Source of the DNA: Amycolatopsis bullii
Lineage (GTDB): Bacteria > Actinomycetota > Actinomycetes > Mycobacteriales > Pseudonocardiaceae
Reading direction: 5' to 3'
Length of the DNA: 64,000 nt
Assembly (NCBI RefSeq): GCF_014654205.1
Contig: NZ_BNAW01000010.1
Coordinates: 62,001-126,000, forward strand
In this document: positions 46,714-56,421 of the stretch, one piece after another
Layout: each line of letters begins with the position of its first letter
Numbering within the stretch: the stretch's first letter is position 1
Position numbers and translations under genes: made by a program
Notes under the pieces: generated by a model
Databases searched by the model: none
Told to the model about the DNA's origin: nothing
What the model saw: the letters and a program-made list of their open reading frames with translations, nothing else

Positions 46714-47732
46714 CGTGAAGCTCCTCCTGTCGCAGAAAACTCGGCGGTGGTCGCGCGGACCACCAGGGACGGGTGCAGCAGGTGCCGGACCGGCTCCGTG
46801 CGCTCCCCGCGGACGCGCTCGACGAGCGCTTCGAAGGCCAGCCGCCCCATCTCGGTGCGCGGCTGGTCCACCGTGGTCAGGGAAAGGTGCCGCAGCGCCG
46901 CCAGCGACGTGTTGTCGTACCCCACGACCGACACGTCTTCCGGCACGCGCAACCCGGCTTCCTCCAGGGCCGAGATCGCCCCGACGGCGTTGAAGTCGTT
47001 GCCCGCCACCAAACCCGTGGGCAGCTCGGCGCGCGAGTACGTCGCCAGCAGCTCCCGCACCGACTTCTCCCCGCCGGTGTCGGTGTGCTCGCTGCGCACG
47101 ACGATCGGCTCCAGGCCGTGCCGCCGCATCGCCGCCTGGAAGCCGCGGCGGCGCTGGGCCGCACCGGCCGCGCCGCCGCCGTCGAGGTGGGCGATGCGCC
47201 GGTGCCCGAGGCCGACGAGGTGGTCGACGGCCAGCGCGGACCCCGCCTCGCCGTCGTCGTTGACCGTGTCCACTGTGGACGCACGGATCGTCCGCGAGAC
47301 GAGCACGACCGGGCACTGCTTGGCCGCGACCTGGATCGACGCCGCCGGAACGACCGGCGAAAGCAGGATGATCCCCGCCGGGCGGAAGGAAAGCAGGTTG
47401 TGCAGGGCGTTCCACTCGCGGGTGGGACTGCGGCCGCCGGTGTTGAGGATCAGGTCGAAGCCCGCGGCCTGCGCGGCCGCGTCGAGCCCCTCGACGACGT
47501 CGGCGAAGAAGGCGTTGCGCAGGTCGTTGACCATCACGCCGAGCACGGTCGAGGTCCGGCTGGCCAACGACCGCGCCATCACGTGCGGCTGGTAGCCGAG
47601 TTCTTCGGCCGCGCGCAGCACCGCCGCCCGCCGGGCTTCGGAGACCTTCGGTGAATTGTTCATCACCAGAGAGACCAGCGCGCGGGAAACTCCCGCCCGT
47701 TCGGCGACGTCCTCCATGGTCGGACGCACCAC
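46710..47732 (-). CDS. LacI family regulator of the inositol cluster
   Basis: This 340-residue repressor has the N-terminal LacI headpiece (TMEDVAERAGVSRALVSLVMNN) and a periplasmic-binding-like effector domain (VLGVMVNDLRNAFFADVVEG, LVAGNDFNAVGAI, VPEDVSVVGYDN, TTVDQPRTEMG). The frame opens at GTG 47738, but the ribosome-binding AGGGGAG ends right there, so the GTG at 47732 (or 47729) is better spaced. It is coupled to iolG and divergent from iolE. Two LacI-type operators between them imply self-control and control of both arms, with inositol or an inosose as likely inducer. Confidence 0.92.
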   Translation of the reverse strand: MVRPTMEDVAERAGVSRALVSLVMNNSPKVSEARRAAVLRAAEELGYQPHVMARSLASRTSTVLGVMVNDLRNAFFADVVEGLDAAAQAAGFDLILNTGGRSPTREWNALHNLLSFRPAGIILLSPVVPAASIQVAAKQCPVVLVSRTIRASTVDTVNDDGEAGSALAVDHLVGLGHRRIAHLDGGGAAGAAQRRRGFQAAMRRHGLEPIVVRSEHTDTGGEKSVRELLATYSRAELPTGLVAGNDFNAVGAISALEEAGLRVPEDVSVVGYDNTSLAALRHLSLTTVDQPRTEMGRLAFEALVERVRGERTEPVRHLLHPSLVVRATTAEFSATGGASR

Positions 47733-47791
47733 GCGCACCTCCCCTGATCTCGGAAAACTCGGCCTTGACTTTGCTGTGACGGACGCTACAA

Positions 47792-47824
47792 GATTAGAGC
47801 GCTCTAATCAATAGAGCGCTCCAA
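47792..47824. promoter_or_regulatory. Two LacI-type operators in the iol divergent promoter
   Basis: GATTAGAGCGCTCTAATC (47792-47809) is a perfect 18-bp palindrome. ATAGAGCGCTCCAA (47811-47824) is a second, imperfect copy. Their centres are 17 bp apart. The AGAGCGCTCT core with central CG is the classical LacI-family operator form. They lie between the LacI gene and iolE, 21 bp before the iolE start. Confidence 0.85.
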
Positions 47825-47844
47825 CGGACCAACGGAGGCCCCTT

Positions 47845-48723
47845 GTGACAGCGACGATCCGAGTAGCCGCCGCGCCGATCTCCTGGGGTGTCTGCGAAGT
47901 CCCGGGCTGGGGCCGGGTGCTGGACGCGGCCACCGTGCTCGGCGAGATGGCGGCGCTCGGCGTCCAAGCCACCGAGCTGGGCCCGCCCGGGTACCTCCCG
48001 CGCGAGCCCGCCGCCCTGCGCGAGCTGCTCGCGGGGTACGACTTGACGCTCGTCGGCGGCTTTCTCGCCGTCGTCCTCCACGAGAACCAGCAGAACGTCC
48101 TCAAGGAAGCCGAAGAGTCCGCCGCGCTCTTCGCGGCCTGTGGGGGTGACGTCCTGGTCCTCGCCGCCGCGACCGGCCTCGACGGCTACGACGACCGCCC
48201 GCGGCTCAGCGACGCCGAATGGGCGACGCTGGTCGAGACTGCCGGCAAGATTCGCGACATCGCCACCGCCCACGGCCTGCGCACGGTGCTGCACCCGCAC
48301 GTCGGGACGCACGTGGAGCAGCAGGCCGAGGTCGAGCGCTTCCTCGCCGATTCCGATCTCGGGTTGTGCCTCGACACCGGGCACCTGATGATCGGCGGGA
48401 CGGATCCGGTGGAGATGGCGAAGCGGTACCCCGAACGGGTGGGACACGTGCATCTCAAGGACGTCCGGGAAGACCTGGCGGCCGAGGTCCGCGCGGGCCG
48501 GCTGGCCTACACCGACGCGGTCGGGCGGGGCATGTACACCCCGCTCGGCGAGGGCGACGTGGACGTGGCGGCGATGGTGCGCTCCGTCCAGGCCGCCGGC
48601 TACGACGGCTGGTACGTCCTCGAACAGGACACCGCCCTCGGCGAGGAGAGCCCCGACGACGTACCCCGGCGGGACACCGAGCGCAGCCTGGCCCACCTCG
48701 CGAAGATCACCGACTCCCTCTGA
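47845..48723 (+). CDS. iolE: Inosose dehydratase (sugar phosphate isomerase/epimerase fold)
   Basis: This 292-residue TIM-barrel protein begins with the IolE signature AAAPISWGVCEVPGWG. Metal-site residues appear in TVLHPHVGTHVE, LCLDTGHLMIGGTDPVEM and HVHLKDV, ending in YVLEQD. It would dehydrate scyllo-inosose to the trihydroxycyclohexane-dione cleaved by IolD. It is the first gene of the rightward iol operon, with GGAGG ahead of the GTG. Confidence 0.88.
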   Translation: MTATIRVAAAPISWGVCEVPGWGRVLDAATVLGEMAALGVQATELGPPGYLPREPAALRELLAGYDLTLVGGFLAVVLHENQQNVLKEAEESAALFAACGGDVLVLAAATGLDGYDDRPRLSDAEWATLVETAGKIRDIATAHGLRTVLHPHVGTHVEQQAEVERFLADSDLGLCLDTGHLMIGGTDPVEMAKRYPERVGHVHLKDVREDLAAEVRAGRLAYTDAVGRGMYTPLGEGDVDVAAMVRSVQAAGYDGWYVLEQDTALGEESPDDVPRRDTERSLAHLAKITDSL

Positions 48724-48745
48724 ACCTGGTCCCAAAGGAGTGACT

Positions 48746-49744
48746 GTGTTTTCTCTCAAGAAGCTGGCCGGCGTGGCGGCGATCGCCACAGCCGGGCTCG
48801 TCCTCGCCGCCTGCAGCGGCCCCACCGCCGACAACTCGAAGAGCAACAGCCCCAGCTCCGCGACCGCCGCGGCCCCGAACGCGGGTGGCCCGCTCAAGGT
48901 CGCCGTGGTCACCCACGGCAGCGCCGGCGACGCCTTCTGGAACGTCGTCAAGAACGGCGCCGAGCAGGCGGGCAAGGACCTGAACGTCGGCGTCGACTAC
49001 TTCTCCGACGGCGACCCGGGCAACCAGGCCCGGCTGATCGACAACGCGGTCGCGCAGAAGGTCGGCGGCCTGGTCGTGTCGATGGCGAACCCCCAGGCCC
49101 TGCAGACGTCGATCCAGAACGCGGTGAAGGCCGGCATCCCGGTCATCACCATCAACTCCGGCGAGGACTTCAGCGCCCAGTTCGGCGCGATCGCGCACGT
49201 CGGGCAGAGCGAAGGCCTGGCGGGCCAGGGCGCCGGCCAGCGGCTCAAGGCGGCAGGCAAGACCAAGCTGCTGTGCGTCATCCACGAAGCCGGCAACATC
49301 GGCCAGAACCAGCGCTGCGACGGCGCGAAGCAGGCCTTCGGCGACGTCACGACGCTGCAGGTCGACATCTCCAACCCGACCGACGCACAAGCGCGGATCC
49401 GCGGCGCGCTGCAGTCCGACCCGTCGATCGACGCCGTGCTGGCGCTGAACTCGCAGGTCGCGGCGCGTGCCGTCGCCGCCGCGAAGGAAGCCGGCTCGAA
49501 GGCCCAGGTGGCCACGTTCGACCTGAACGCCGACGTCGTCGCGGCCATCAAGGACGGCAGCATCCTCTTCGCCGTCGACCAGCAGCAGTACGAGCAGGGC
49601 TACCTGCCGATCGTGTTCCTTAAGCTGTACAAGGAAAACGGCAACACCATCGGCGGCGGCAAGCCCGTCCAGACCGGCCCGGGCTTCGTCGACAAGACCA
49701 ACATCGACACCATCGCCCCGTACGCGCAGCGCGGCACGCGATGA
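48746..49744 (+). CDS. Sugar ABC transporter substrate-binding lipoprotein
   Basis: This 332-residue lipoprotein has a signal with lipobox LVLAAC and a Ser/Ala linker. The type-1 periplasmic-binding domain shows [20 protein letters not shown], [16 protein letters not shown] hinge and [14 protein letters not shown]. The pattern is that of ribose/inositol-binding proteins. I prefer GTG 48746 since AAAGGAG is 6 bp upstream; the GTG at 48740 overlaps that site. With the next two genes it forms an ABC importer, probably for myo-inositol. Confidence 0.9.
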   Translation: MFSLKKLAGVAAIATAGLVLAACSGPTADNSKSNSPSSATAAAPNAGGPLKVAVVTHGSAGDAFWNVVKNGAEQAGKDLNVGVDYFSDGDPGNQARLIDNAVAQKVGGLVVSMANPQALQTSIQNAVKAGIPVITINSGEDFSAQFGAIAHVGQSEGLAGQGAGQRLKAAGKTKLLCVIHEAGNIGQNQRCDGAKQAFGDVTTLQVDISNPTDAQARIRGALQSDPSIDAVLALNSQVAARAVAAAKEAGSKAQVATFDLNADVVAAIKDGSILFAVDQQQYEQGYLPIVFLKLYKENGNTIGGGKPVQTGPGFVDKTNIDTIAPYAQRGTR

Positions 49745-50784
49745 CCGCAGCGATCCAAGCGCAGCCCGACGAGCGCGTCGCCAAGAAAGGGCTGACCGAC
49801 CGCCTGGTCGTCCGCCCCGAAATCGGCGCGCTCCTCGGTGCCGTGCTCGTCTTCGTCTTCTTCTCGGTCGTCACCGGCCAGTTCCTCAGCCCGCTGGGCG
49901 TGGCGACCTGGCTCGACGACTCCTCGACGCTGGGCATCATGGCCGTCGTGGTCGCGCTGCTCATGGTCGGCGGCGAGTTCGACCTCTCGGCGGGCGTGAT
50001 GACGGCGTCGACGTCGCTGGTCACCGCGATCCTGGCGACGCAGGCGGGCTGGAACGTCTGGCTGGCGCTGCTGGCATCGCTGGCCTTCGCGCTCGGCGTC
50101 GGCGCGTTCAACGGCTGGCTGGTGATGAAGACCGGGCTGCCCAGCTTCATCGTCACGCTGGGCTCGTTCCTGGCGTTGCAGGGGCTCAACCTCGGCGTGA
50201 CGCGGCTGGTCACCAACACCGTCCAGGTTTCGGGCATGCGCTCGACCAGCGGCTACGAGTCGGCCGGCGGGCTGTTCGCCTCGACGTTCGCCATCGGCGG
50301 CACGGAGTTCCAGTCCTCGATCGTCTGGTGGATCGTCGTCACCGCGATCGCCGCGTGGCTGCTGGTGCGGACCCGGTTCGGCAACTGGATCTTCGCGGTC
50401 GGCGGGTCGCAGGTGTCGGCCCGCTCGGTCGGTGTGCCGGTCGTGCGCACGAAGATCCTGCTGTTCATGGGCACCGCACTCGGCGCGTGGCTGGTCGGCT
50501 CGATCAACATCCTGCGCTTCGCCAGCGTCCAGGCCAACCAGGGCATCGGGCTGGAGTTCCAGTACATCATCGCCGCGGTGATCGGCGGCTGCCTGCTCAC
50601 CGGCGGGTTCGGCTCGGCGGTGGGCGCGGCGATCGGCGCGCTGATCTTCGGCATGGCGCGGCAGGGCATCGTGTTCGCGCAGTGGAACAGCGACTGGTTC
50701 ATGCTGTTCCTCGGCGTCATGCTGCTGGCCGCGGTCCTGGTCAACAACGCGTTCCGGCGCCGCGCGGAGAGGGTACGCCGATGA
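49741..50784 (+). CDS. Sugar ABC transporter permease
   Basis: This 347-residue membrane protein has eight to ten TM helices and belongs to the RbsC/BPD_transp_2 family. Typical segments are [40 protein letters not shown] and [18 protein letters not shown]. The start overlaps the binding-protein stop, and its stop overlaps the ATPase start. Confidence 0.93.
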   Translation: MTAAIQAQPDERVAKKGLTDRLVVRPEIGALLGAVLVFVFFSVVTGQFLSPLGVATWLDDSSTLGIMAVVVALLMVGGEFDLSAGVMTASTSLVTAILATQAGWNVWLALLASLAFALGVGAFNGWLVMKTGLPSFIVTLGSFLALQGLNLGVTRLVTNTVQVSGMRSTSGYESAGGLFASTFAIGGTEFQSSIVWWIVVTAIAAWLLVRTRFGNWIFAVGGSQVSARSVGVPVVRTKILLFMGTALGAWLVGSINILRFASVQANQGIGLEFQYIIAAVIGGCLLTGGFGSAVGAAIGALIFGMARQGIVFAQWNSDWFMLFLGVMLLAAVLVNNAFRRRAERVRR

Positions 50785-51560
50785 GCCTGCTCGAAGTTCG
50801 CGACATCGGGAAGACGTACGGCAGCGTGATCGCGCTGCGCGATGTGTCCACAGTGGTCAATGCCGGTGAGGTCACCTGCGTCCTCGGCGACAACGGCGCC
50901 GGCAAGTCCACGCTGATCAAGATCCTGGCCGGGGTGCACCAGCACGACCGCGGCGAGTTCCTCGTCGAGGGCGAGCCGGTGCGGTTCTCCTCGCCGCGCG
51001 AGGCCCTCGACCGCGGCATCGCGACCGTGTACCAGGACCTCGCCGTGGTGCCGCTGATGAGCGTCTGGCGCAACTTCTTCCTCGGCTCGGAGCCGACGAC
51101 CGGGTTCGGCCCGTTCCGCATGCTCGACCGGAAGAAGGGCCGCGAGACGACGAAGAAGGCGTTGTCCGACATGGGCATCGACCTGCGGGACGTCGAGCAG
51201 CCGGTCGGCACGCTCTCGGGTGGCGAGCGCCAGTGCGTCGCGATCGCGCGGGCGGTGTACTTCGGCGCGAAGGTACTGATCCTCGACGAGCCGACGGCGG
51301 CCCTCGGTGTCAAGCAGGCCGGGGTCGTGCTGAAGTACGTCGCCCAGGCGCGGGACCGCGGCCTCGGCGTCGTCCTGATCACGCACAACCCGCACCACGC
51401 CTACCCTGTCGCCGACCGGTTCCTGCTGCTCAAGCGGGGTGCCGCGCTCGGGCACTACGAGAAGTCCGAGATCGACATCGGCGAGCTGACCCGGCAGATG
51501 GCGGGCGGTGCCGAACTGGAAGCCCTCGAACACGAGCTGCGGCAGGTGGAAAAGGCGTGA
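50781..51560 (+). CDS. Sugar ABC transporter ATP-binding protein (single domain)
   Basis: This 259-residue ATPase has Walker [17 protein letters not shown]-loop YQDLAV, signature [14 protein letters not shown], Walker [13 protein letters not shown] and the switch His in LITHN. RbsA-type partners usually carry two fused ATPase domains of about 500 residues; this one has only one, as in FrcA-type systems, so it would act as a homodimer. It is coupled by overlap to the permease and iolC. Confidence 0.93.
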   Translation: MSLLEVRDIGKTYGSVIALRDVSTVVNAGEVTCVLGDNGAGKSTLIKILAGVHQHDRGEFLVEGEPVRFSSPREALDRGIATVYQDLAVVPLMSVWRNFFLGSEPTTGFGPFRMLDRKKGRETTKKALSDMGIDLRDVEQPVGTLSGGERQCVAIARAVYFGAKVLILDEPTAALGVKQAGVVLKYVAQARDRGLGVVLITHNPHHAYPVADRFLLLKRGAALGHYEKSEIDIGELTRQMAGGAELEALEHELRQVEKA

Positions 51561-52486
51561 GTCTCGAAGCGCTGACGATCGGCCGGGTGGGCGTCGACCT
51601 CTACCCCGAGCAGAGCGGCGTCCCGCTGGCCGGGGTCAGCACGTTCGCCAAGTCGCTCGGCGGGACCGCGACCAACGTCGCGGTCGCCGCCGCGCGGCTC
51701 GGCCGGCGCACGGCGGTGCTCACCAAGGTTGGCCCGGACGGCTTCGGCGACTACGTCCGGCAGGCCCTCGACGGCTTCGGCGTCTCACCGGAGTTCGTGG
51801 GCACCTCGCCGGACCTGCAGACGCCGGTCGTGTTCTGCGAGCTCAACCCGCCCGCCGATCCGCCGCTGCTGTTCTACCGCTCCCCGATCGCCCCCGACCT
51901 CACACTGACCGACGAAGACGTGCCCTGGGACGTCGTGGAGTCGGTGCCGCTGCTGTGGGTCACCGGCACCGGCGTCTCCGTGGAACCCGCGCGGGCGACC
52001 CAGCGGAAGATCCTCGAGGCCCGCGGCCGGCGGGAGCACACCGTCCTGGACCTGGACTACCGGCCGATGTTCTGGCCGTCGGTCGAGCAGGCGCACGCCG
52101 AGATCGGCGGGCTGCTCGACCACGTCACGGTCGCGGTCGGCAACCGCACCGAGGTGGAGGTCGCCGTCGGCACCGCGGACCCGGACGCGGCCGCGGACCG
52201 CCTGCTCGAACGCGGTCTCCGGCTCGCGGTGATCAAGAAGGGCGCCGAAGGGGTGCTGGTGGCGACCCCGGAGAGCCGGTCGACCGTGCCGCCGCAGCGC
52301 GTCGAGGTCGTCTGCGGGCTCGGCGCGGGCGACGGTTTCGGTGGCGCGCTGATCCACGGCCTGCTGTCGGGCTGGGACCCGGTGCGGATCGCGGAGTACG
52401 CGAACGCCGCGGGCGCGCTCGTCGCGTCCCGGCTGGCCTGCGCCGACGCCATGCCGACCGCCGGGGAGATCGAGGAACTGCTGTGA
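51557..52486 (+). CDS. iolC: 5-dehydro-2-deoxygluconokinase
   Basis: This 309-residue PfkB-family kinase phosphorylates 2-deoxy-5-keto-D-gluconate. The N-terminus [20 protein letters not shown] is diagnostic of IolC. Other marks are [17 protein letters not shown] and the anion-hole [17 protein letters not shown] with catalytic Asp. The GTG overlaps the ATPase stop, and the next gene overlaps its stop. Confidence 0.93.
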   Translation: MSLEALTIGRVGVDLYPEQSGVPLAGVSTFAKSLGGTATNVAVAAARLGRRTAVLTKVGPDGFGDYVRQALDGFGVSPEFVGTSPDLQTPVVFCELNPPADPPLLFYRSPIAPDLTLTDEDVPWDVVESVPLLWVTGTGVSVEPARATQRKILEARGRREHTVLDLDYRPMFWPSVEQAHAEIGGLLDHVTVAVGNRTEVEVAVGTADPDAAADRLLERGLRLAVIKKGAEGVLVATPESRSTVPPQRVEVVCGLGAGDGFGGALIHGLLSGWDPVRIAEYANAAGALVASRLACADAMPTAGEIEELL

Positions 52487-52764
52487 TCCTCACGGACGAG
52501 CGGTGGCAGGAGCTCCTGCACGTCCGCGCCACGAACCCGGTCCCGACCCGGCAGGCCTGCGCCGACGCGGTCACCGAGCTGGCCGCGTACGGTCTGGTCA
52601 CCCTGATCGAGCTGCCGGAGGCCCTGGACGCCACGACACTGCCGGTGCTGCTCGGCGGCCTGCCACCGGACTGGACGCTGTCGCACGGGGTCGTCCGCGG
52701 CCTGGTCATGAACCCTGCGGGAAATGTCGAAGCCGCCGCGAAAGCTCTGGAGGCCGCGAAGTGA
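52483..52764 (+). CDS. Short protein resembling an internally deleted Cgl0159-type aldolase
   Basis: This 93-residue frame is coupled at both ends (GTGA with iolC, GTGA with iolB). From family memory, pieces match proteins of the Cgl0159 (beta/alpha)8 aldolase group that usually sit at this place in actinobacterial iol operons, but with most of the barrel missing: ACADAVTELAAYGLVTLIE, then ALDATTLPVLLGG, then VVRGLVMNPAGNVEAAAKAL. The full protein is near 290 residues. It lacks the catalytic Lys region, so it is either a remnant kept for coupling or a new small protein. Confidence 0.6.
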   Translation: MILTDERWQELLHVRATNPVPTRQACADAVTELAAYGLVTLIELPEALDATTLPVLLGGLPPDWTLSHGVVRGLVMNPAGNVEAAAKALEAAK

Positions 52765-53651
52765 GCAAGCTGCACCGTCCACTCGGGACACTGTCCGACG
52801 ACGCCGACCCGGTCCGGCTGACCCCGGACACCGCCGGGTGGCGGTACTCCGGGCTGCGGGTGCTCGCCCTGGCCCCCGGCGAGACGCGGATGCTGCACAC
52901 CGGCGAGTTCGAAGCCTTCGTGCTGCCCCTGGCCGGATCCGCGACCGTCCGGGTCGACGGCCAGGTCTTCGAACTCCGCGGCCGCGACTCGGTCTTCACG
53001 CGCGTGACGGACTTCGCGTACGTCCCCCGGGAGGCCGAAGTCGAGTTGTCGACAAAAGAGGGCTTGGAGGTCGCGTTGCCGATGGCGCGCTGCACCCGGC
53101 GTCTCGACCCGAAGTACGGCCCCGCCGAAGACGTGCCGGTGGAGGTGCGCGGCGCGGGGCAGGCGACGCGGCAGGTGACCAACTTCGGCGTGCCCGGGGT
53201 GTGGGACCACGCCGACAAGCTCAACGCGTGCGAGCTGATCACGCCGGGCGGCAACTGGTCCTCGTACCCGCCGCACAAGCACGACGAAGCGACCGAGTGC
53301 GAGGTCGTCAACGAGGAGATCTACTACTTCCGCATCGCCGGCCGCGACGGCGTGACACCGTCCCGAGAAGGCTTCGGCCTGCACCGGACGTACACCGCCG
53401 ACGGCGAGTTGGACGAGGACGTCGCCGTGCGCGACCACGACGTCTTCCTCATCCCGCGCGGCTACCACGGGCCGTGCGTGGCCGCACCGGGTTACCCGAT
53501 GTACTACCTGAACGTCCTGGCCGGACCGGCCGACGAGCGGTCCATGGCGTTCTGCGACGACCCCGCGCACGGCTGGGTCCGCGACACGTGGGCAACGCAG
53601 GACCTTGACCCGCGATGCCCCGTCACGAGTCACGAAGGACGTGTGCAGTGA
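52761..53651 (+). CDS. iolB: 5-deoxy-glucuronate isomerase
   Basis: This 296-residue bicupin isomerises 5-deoxy-glucuronate to 2-deoxy-5-keto-gluconate. The metal-binding cupin segment is SSYPPHKHDEATECEVVNEE (His, His, Glu), and VFLIPRGYHGPCVAAPGYPM is the family C-terminal signature. The start GTG overlaps the preceding stop; its own stop overlaps the iolD start. Confidence 0.95.
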   Translation: MSKLHRPLGTLSDDADPVRLTPDTAGWRYSGLRVLALAPGETRMLHTGEFEAFVLPLAGSATVRVDGQVFELRGRDSVFTRVTDFAYVPREAEVELSTKEGLEVALPMARCTRRLDPKYGPAEDVPVEVRGAGQATRQVTNFGVPGVWDHADKLNACELITPGGNWSSYPPHKHDEATECEVVNEEIYYFRIAGRDGVTPSREGFGLHRTYTADGELDEDVAVRDHDVFLIPRGYHGPCVAAPGYPMYYLNVLAGPADERSMAFCDDPAHGWVRDTWATQDLDPRCPVTSHEGRVQ

Positions 53652-55483
53652 AGCTGACGATGGCTCAGGCGCTGGTCGGCTGGATCCTCGCCCAGCGCTC
53701 GGAAACCCTCGACGGGCGCGAAGTCCCGCTGTTCCCCGGCGTGTTCGCGATCTTCGGGCACGGCAACGTCCTCGGCCTCGGCACCGCGCTGGAGGAACAC
53801 CGCGGCGACATCCCGGTCTGGCGCGGGCACACCGAGCAGGGCATGGCGCTGGCCGCGGTCGGGTACGCGAAGGCCACCCACCGGCGGCAGGTCGGCGTCG
53901 TGACGTCGTCGATCGGGCCGGGCGCCTTGAACATGGTGACCGCGGCCGGCGTCGCCCACGCGAACCGGCTGCCGGTGCTGCTGCTGCCGGGCGACACGTT
54001 CACCAACCGGGCGCCGGACCCGGTGCTGCAGCAGATCGAACCGTTCGGCGATGCGACGGCGACGGTCAACGACGCCTTCCGCGCGGTCTCGCGCTACTTC
54101 GACCGGATCACCCGGCCCGAGCAGCTGATTTCGACGTTGCCGCAGGTCGCGCGGGTGCTCACGGACCCGGCCGAGGCCGGGCCGGTGACCCTCGCCCTGC
54201 CGCAGGACGTCCAGGCGGAGACGTACGACTTCCCGGACGCGCTGTTCGAACCGGTCACGCACCGCCCGCTGCGCCCCCGCCCGGACCGGCGTTCGGTCAC
54301 CGAGGCGGCCGGGGTGTTGCGGGCGGCGAAGCGGCCGCTGCTGGTGCTCGGCGGCGGCGTCCGGTACTCCGGCGCCGGGCAGCGCGCGCTCGAGTTCGCC
54401 GAGCGGCACGGAATCCCGCTCGTGGAGACCACGGCGGGCCGGACGCTGGTGCCGCACGAGCACCCGCTGCACGCCGGGCCGCTGGGCATCACCGGCTCGA
54501 CGTCGGCGAACGTCGTCGCGGCGGCCGCGGACGTCGTGTTCGCGGTGGGGACGCGGCTGCAGGACTTCACAACGGCGTCCTGGACCGTCTTCGCCCCCGA
54601 CGTCCGGCTGGTGTCGCTCAACGCCGCCCGGTTCGACGCGGTGAAGCACGGGGCGCTCTCGGTGGTCGGGGACGCCGACGCGGGTTTGACGGACCTCGCC
54701 GCCCAACTGGAGAGCTGGCGGGTGGACCCTTCGTGGACGTCGCGAGCCGCGGCCGAACGCGCTTCCTGGGACGCGCACATCGACTCCCTGCGCTCCCCTT
54801 CGGGTGAGCTGCCGTCGTACGCGCAGGTGGTCGGCGTCGTGAACACGCTGTCGGACGAGCACGACTACGTCATGACGGCCTCCGGCGGGCTGCCGGGCGA
54901 GCTGATCGGCGGCTGGCGCGGGTCCGGCTCGGTCTCGATGGACGTCGAGTACGGATTCTCCTGCATGGGCTACGAGCTGTCCGGCGCATGGGGCGCGGCG
55001 ATCGCCCACCCGGGCCTGGTGACGACCCTGCTGGGTGACGGCTCGTACCTGATGCTGAACTCGGAGCTGTTCTCGGCCGCGTTCGCGGGCCATCCGTTCG
55101 TCGCGGTGGTGTGTGACAACGACGGGTACGCGGTGATCGCCCGCCTCCAGCAGGGTCAGGGCGGCAAGCCGTTCAACAACTTCTACGCCGACTGCACGAC
55201 TTCGCACGCTTCGCCGCCGCGAGTCGACTTCGCCCGCCACGCGGAATCCCTGGGCTGCGTGGTGTTCACGGCGTCCACGGTGGACTCGCTGCGGTCGGCC
55301 TACGCGTCGGCTCGTGAGGCGGCGGTCGCGGAGCAGCGCCCGGCCGTCGTCGTGGTGAAGACGCAGCCGTCGACCTGGACCGAAGCCGGGGCCTGGTGGG
55401 AGGTCGGCGTGCCCGAGCACCTGGCCGGGCGGGACGAGTACGAGCGTGGAAAGGGCGGCCAGGTGCGTTACCTCGGGTCCTGA
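53648..55483 (+). CDS. iolD: 3D-(3,5/4)-trihydroxycyclohexane-1,2-dione acylhydrolase
   Basis: This 611-residue ThDP-dependent enzyme cleaves the cyclohexane ring of the inositol pathway intermediate. The N-terminal Pyr domain has GHGNVLGLGTALEEH and the catalytic Glu in WRGHTEQGMALAAVGYAKA. The PP domain has TTLLGDGSYLMLNSELFSAA (Mg-binding GDGS) and CDNDGYAVIARLQ. Its last 16 bp overlap the convergent beta-propeller gene. It is the last gene of the operon; no iolA follows. Confidence 0.95.
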   Translation: MKLTMAQALVGWILAQRSETLDGREVPLFPGVFAIFGHGNVLGLGTALEEHRGDIPVWRGHTEQGMALAAVGYAKATHRRQVGVVTSSIGPGALNMVTAAGVAHANRLPVLLLPGDTFTNRAPDPVLQQIEPFGDATATVNDAFRAVSRYFDRITRPEQLISTLPQVARVLTDPAEAGPVTLALPQDVQAETYDFPDALFEPVTHRPLRPRPDRRSVTEAAGVLRAAKRPLLVLGGGVRYSGAGQRALEFAERHGIPLVETTAGRTLVPHEHPLHAGPLGITGSTSANVVAAAADVVFAVGTRLQDFTTASWTVFAPDVRLVSLNAARFDAVKHGALSVVGDADAGLTDLAAQLESWRVDPSWTSRAAAERASWDAHIDSLRSPSGELPSYAQVVGVVNTLSDEHDYVMTASGGLPGELIGGWRGSGSVSMDVEYGFSCMGYELSGAWGAAIAHPGLVTTLLGDGSYLMLNSELFSAAFAGHPFVAVVCDNDGYAVIARLQQGQGGKPFNNFYADCTTSHASPPRVDFARHAESLGCVVFTASTVDSLRSAYASAREAAVAEQRPAVVVVKTQPSTWTEAGAWWEVGVPEHLAGRDEYERGKGGQVRYLGS

Positions 55484-56421
55484 GTGACGGCCGGCGACGC
55501 CGCTCCGGCGTGGAGCTGCCTCGGTGCGCCGGAGCCGTCGGCCGGGGCCGCCCAGACGGCGTTGTCCAGCCCGTAGAGGATCGTGCGATCGTCCTGCCAG
55601 AGGGCTTGGTCGTCGACGCTGCGGGTCTCGGCGAGCTCCGTCTCCGTCATGCTCGCGAGGTCCAGGACGGACAGCCGCCAGACGCCGTCGCCGACCTTCT
55701 TCTTGAAGGCGATCCGCTTGCCGTCCGGGGACAGCGACGGGCATTCGACGTTCTCGCGGAGGGTTTTGCCCCGGTACCGCCGGTAGTCGGCTTCGACGAG
55801 GTACGTCTTGCCCTTGCTGCCGAGGGTGGCGTAGAAGCGGTTGCCGTCGGGGGCGAAGGTGATACCCCAGTAGTTGACGTCGGCCGCGAAGTAGCGGTTG
55901 CCGTCCTTGAAGACCGGCAGCTCTTCGATCGTCTTGACCAGGCGCCCGGTCTCGACGTCGTAGAGCCCGGCGCGGGTCGAGAAACCGGTCTGGGCGTAGG
56001 AGTCACCCGTGACGAACAGCGTCCAGTAGACGCGTTTGCCGTCCGGCGAAACGCGCGCGCGGCTCGGCGTGCCGGGCAGGGCTTCGGTGTGGCGGACGGC
56101 GAGGTGGTCGTCGAGGACGAGGACGTCGGTGATGGCCGGGAGCGTGCCGGGCCGGACGGCCAGGCACACCGCCGTCTGCTTCGCCACCGCGAAGCGATCG
56201 CACTTCAGGCCACTGAGCTGCGGTTTCTTATCAGGCAGGCCGAGGGGGACGGCGCCGACGCGGCCGGTCGCCGTGTCGCGGAACAGCAACTGGCCGGGCG
56301 CCAGGGTCACCGCGGCGGCGGGTTCGGCCGCCGCGGTGTCCTGCCGCGCGCTGAGTGTGTACGTGACGGCGGCAGCGACGAGAAGGGCCGTGCCGGTGAG
56401 GGCGAGGACGAGTTTCTTCAC
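55468..56421 (-). CDS. Exported beta-propeller (PD40/TolB-like) protein
   Basis: This 317-residue protein starts VKKLVLALTGTALLVAAAVT, a signal peptide or anchor. The rest shows propeller-blade repeats such as SRARVSPDGKRVYWTLF, WGITFAPDGNRFYATLG and CPSLSPDGKRIAFKKK with SPDGK turns. The GTG overlaps the MFS stop, so it is coupled. Function unknown; perhaps a binding or scaffold protein. Confidence 0.8.
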   Translation of the reverse strand: MKKLVLALTGTALLVAAAVTYTLSARQDTAAAEPAAAVTLAPGQLLFRDTATGRVGAVPLGLPDKKPQLSGLKCDRFAVAKQTAVCLAVRPGTLPAITDVLVLDDHLAVRHTEALPGTPSRARVSPDGKRVYWTLFVTGDSYAQTGFSTRAGLYDVETGRLVKTIEELPVFKDGNRYFAADVNYWGITFAPDGNRFYATLGSKGKTYLVEADYRRYRGKTLRENVECPSLSPDGKRIAFKKKVGDGVWRLSVLDLASMTETELAETRSVDDQALWQDDRTILYGLDNAVWAAPADGSGAPRQLHAGAASPAVTQDPR

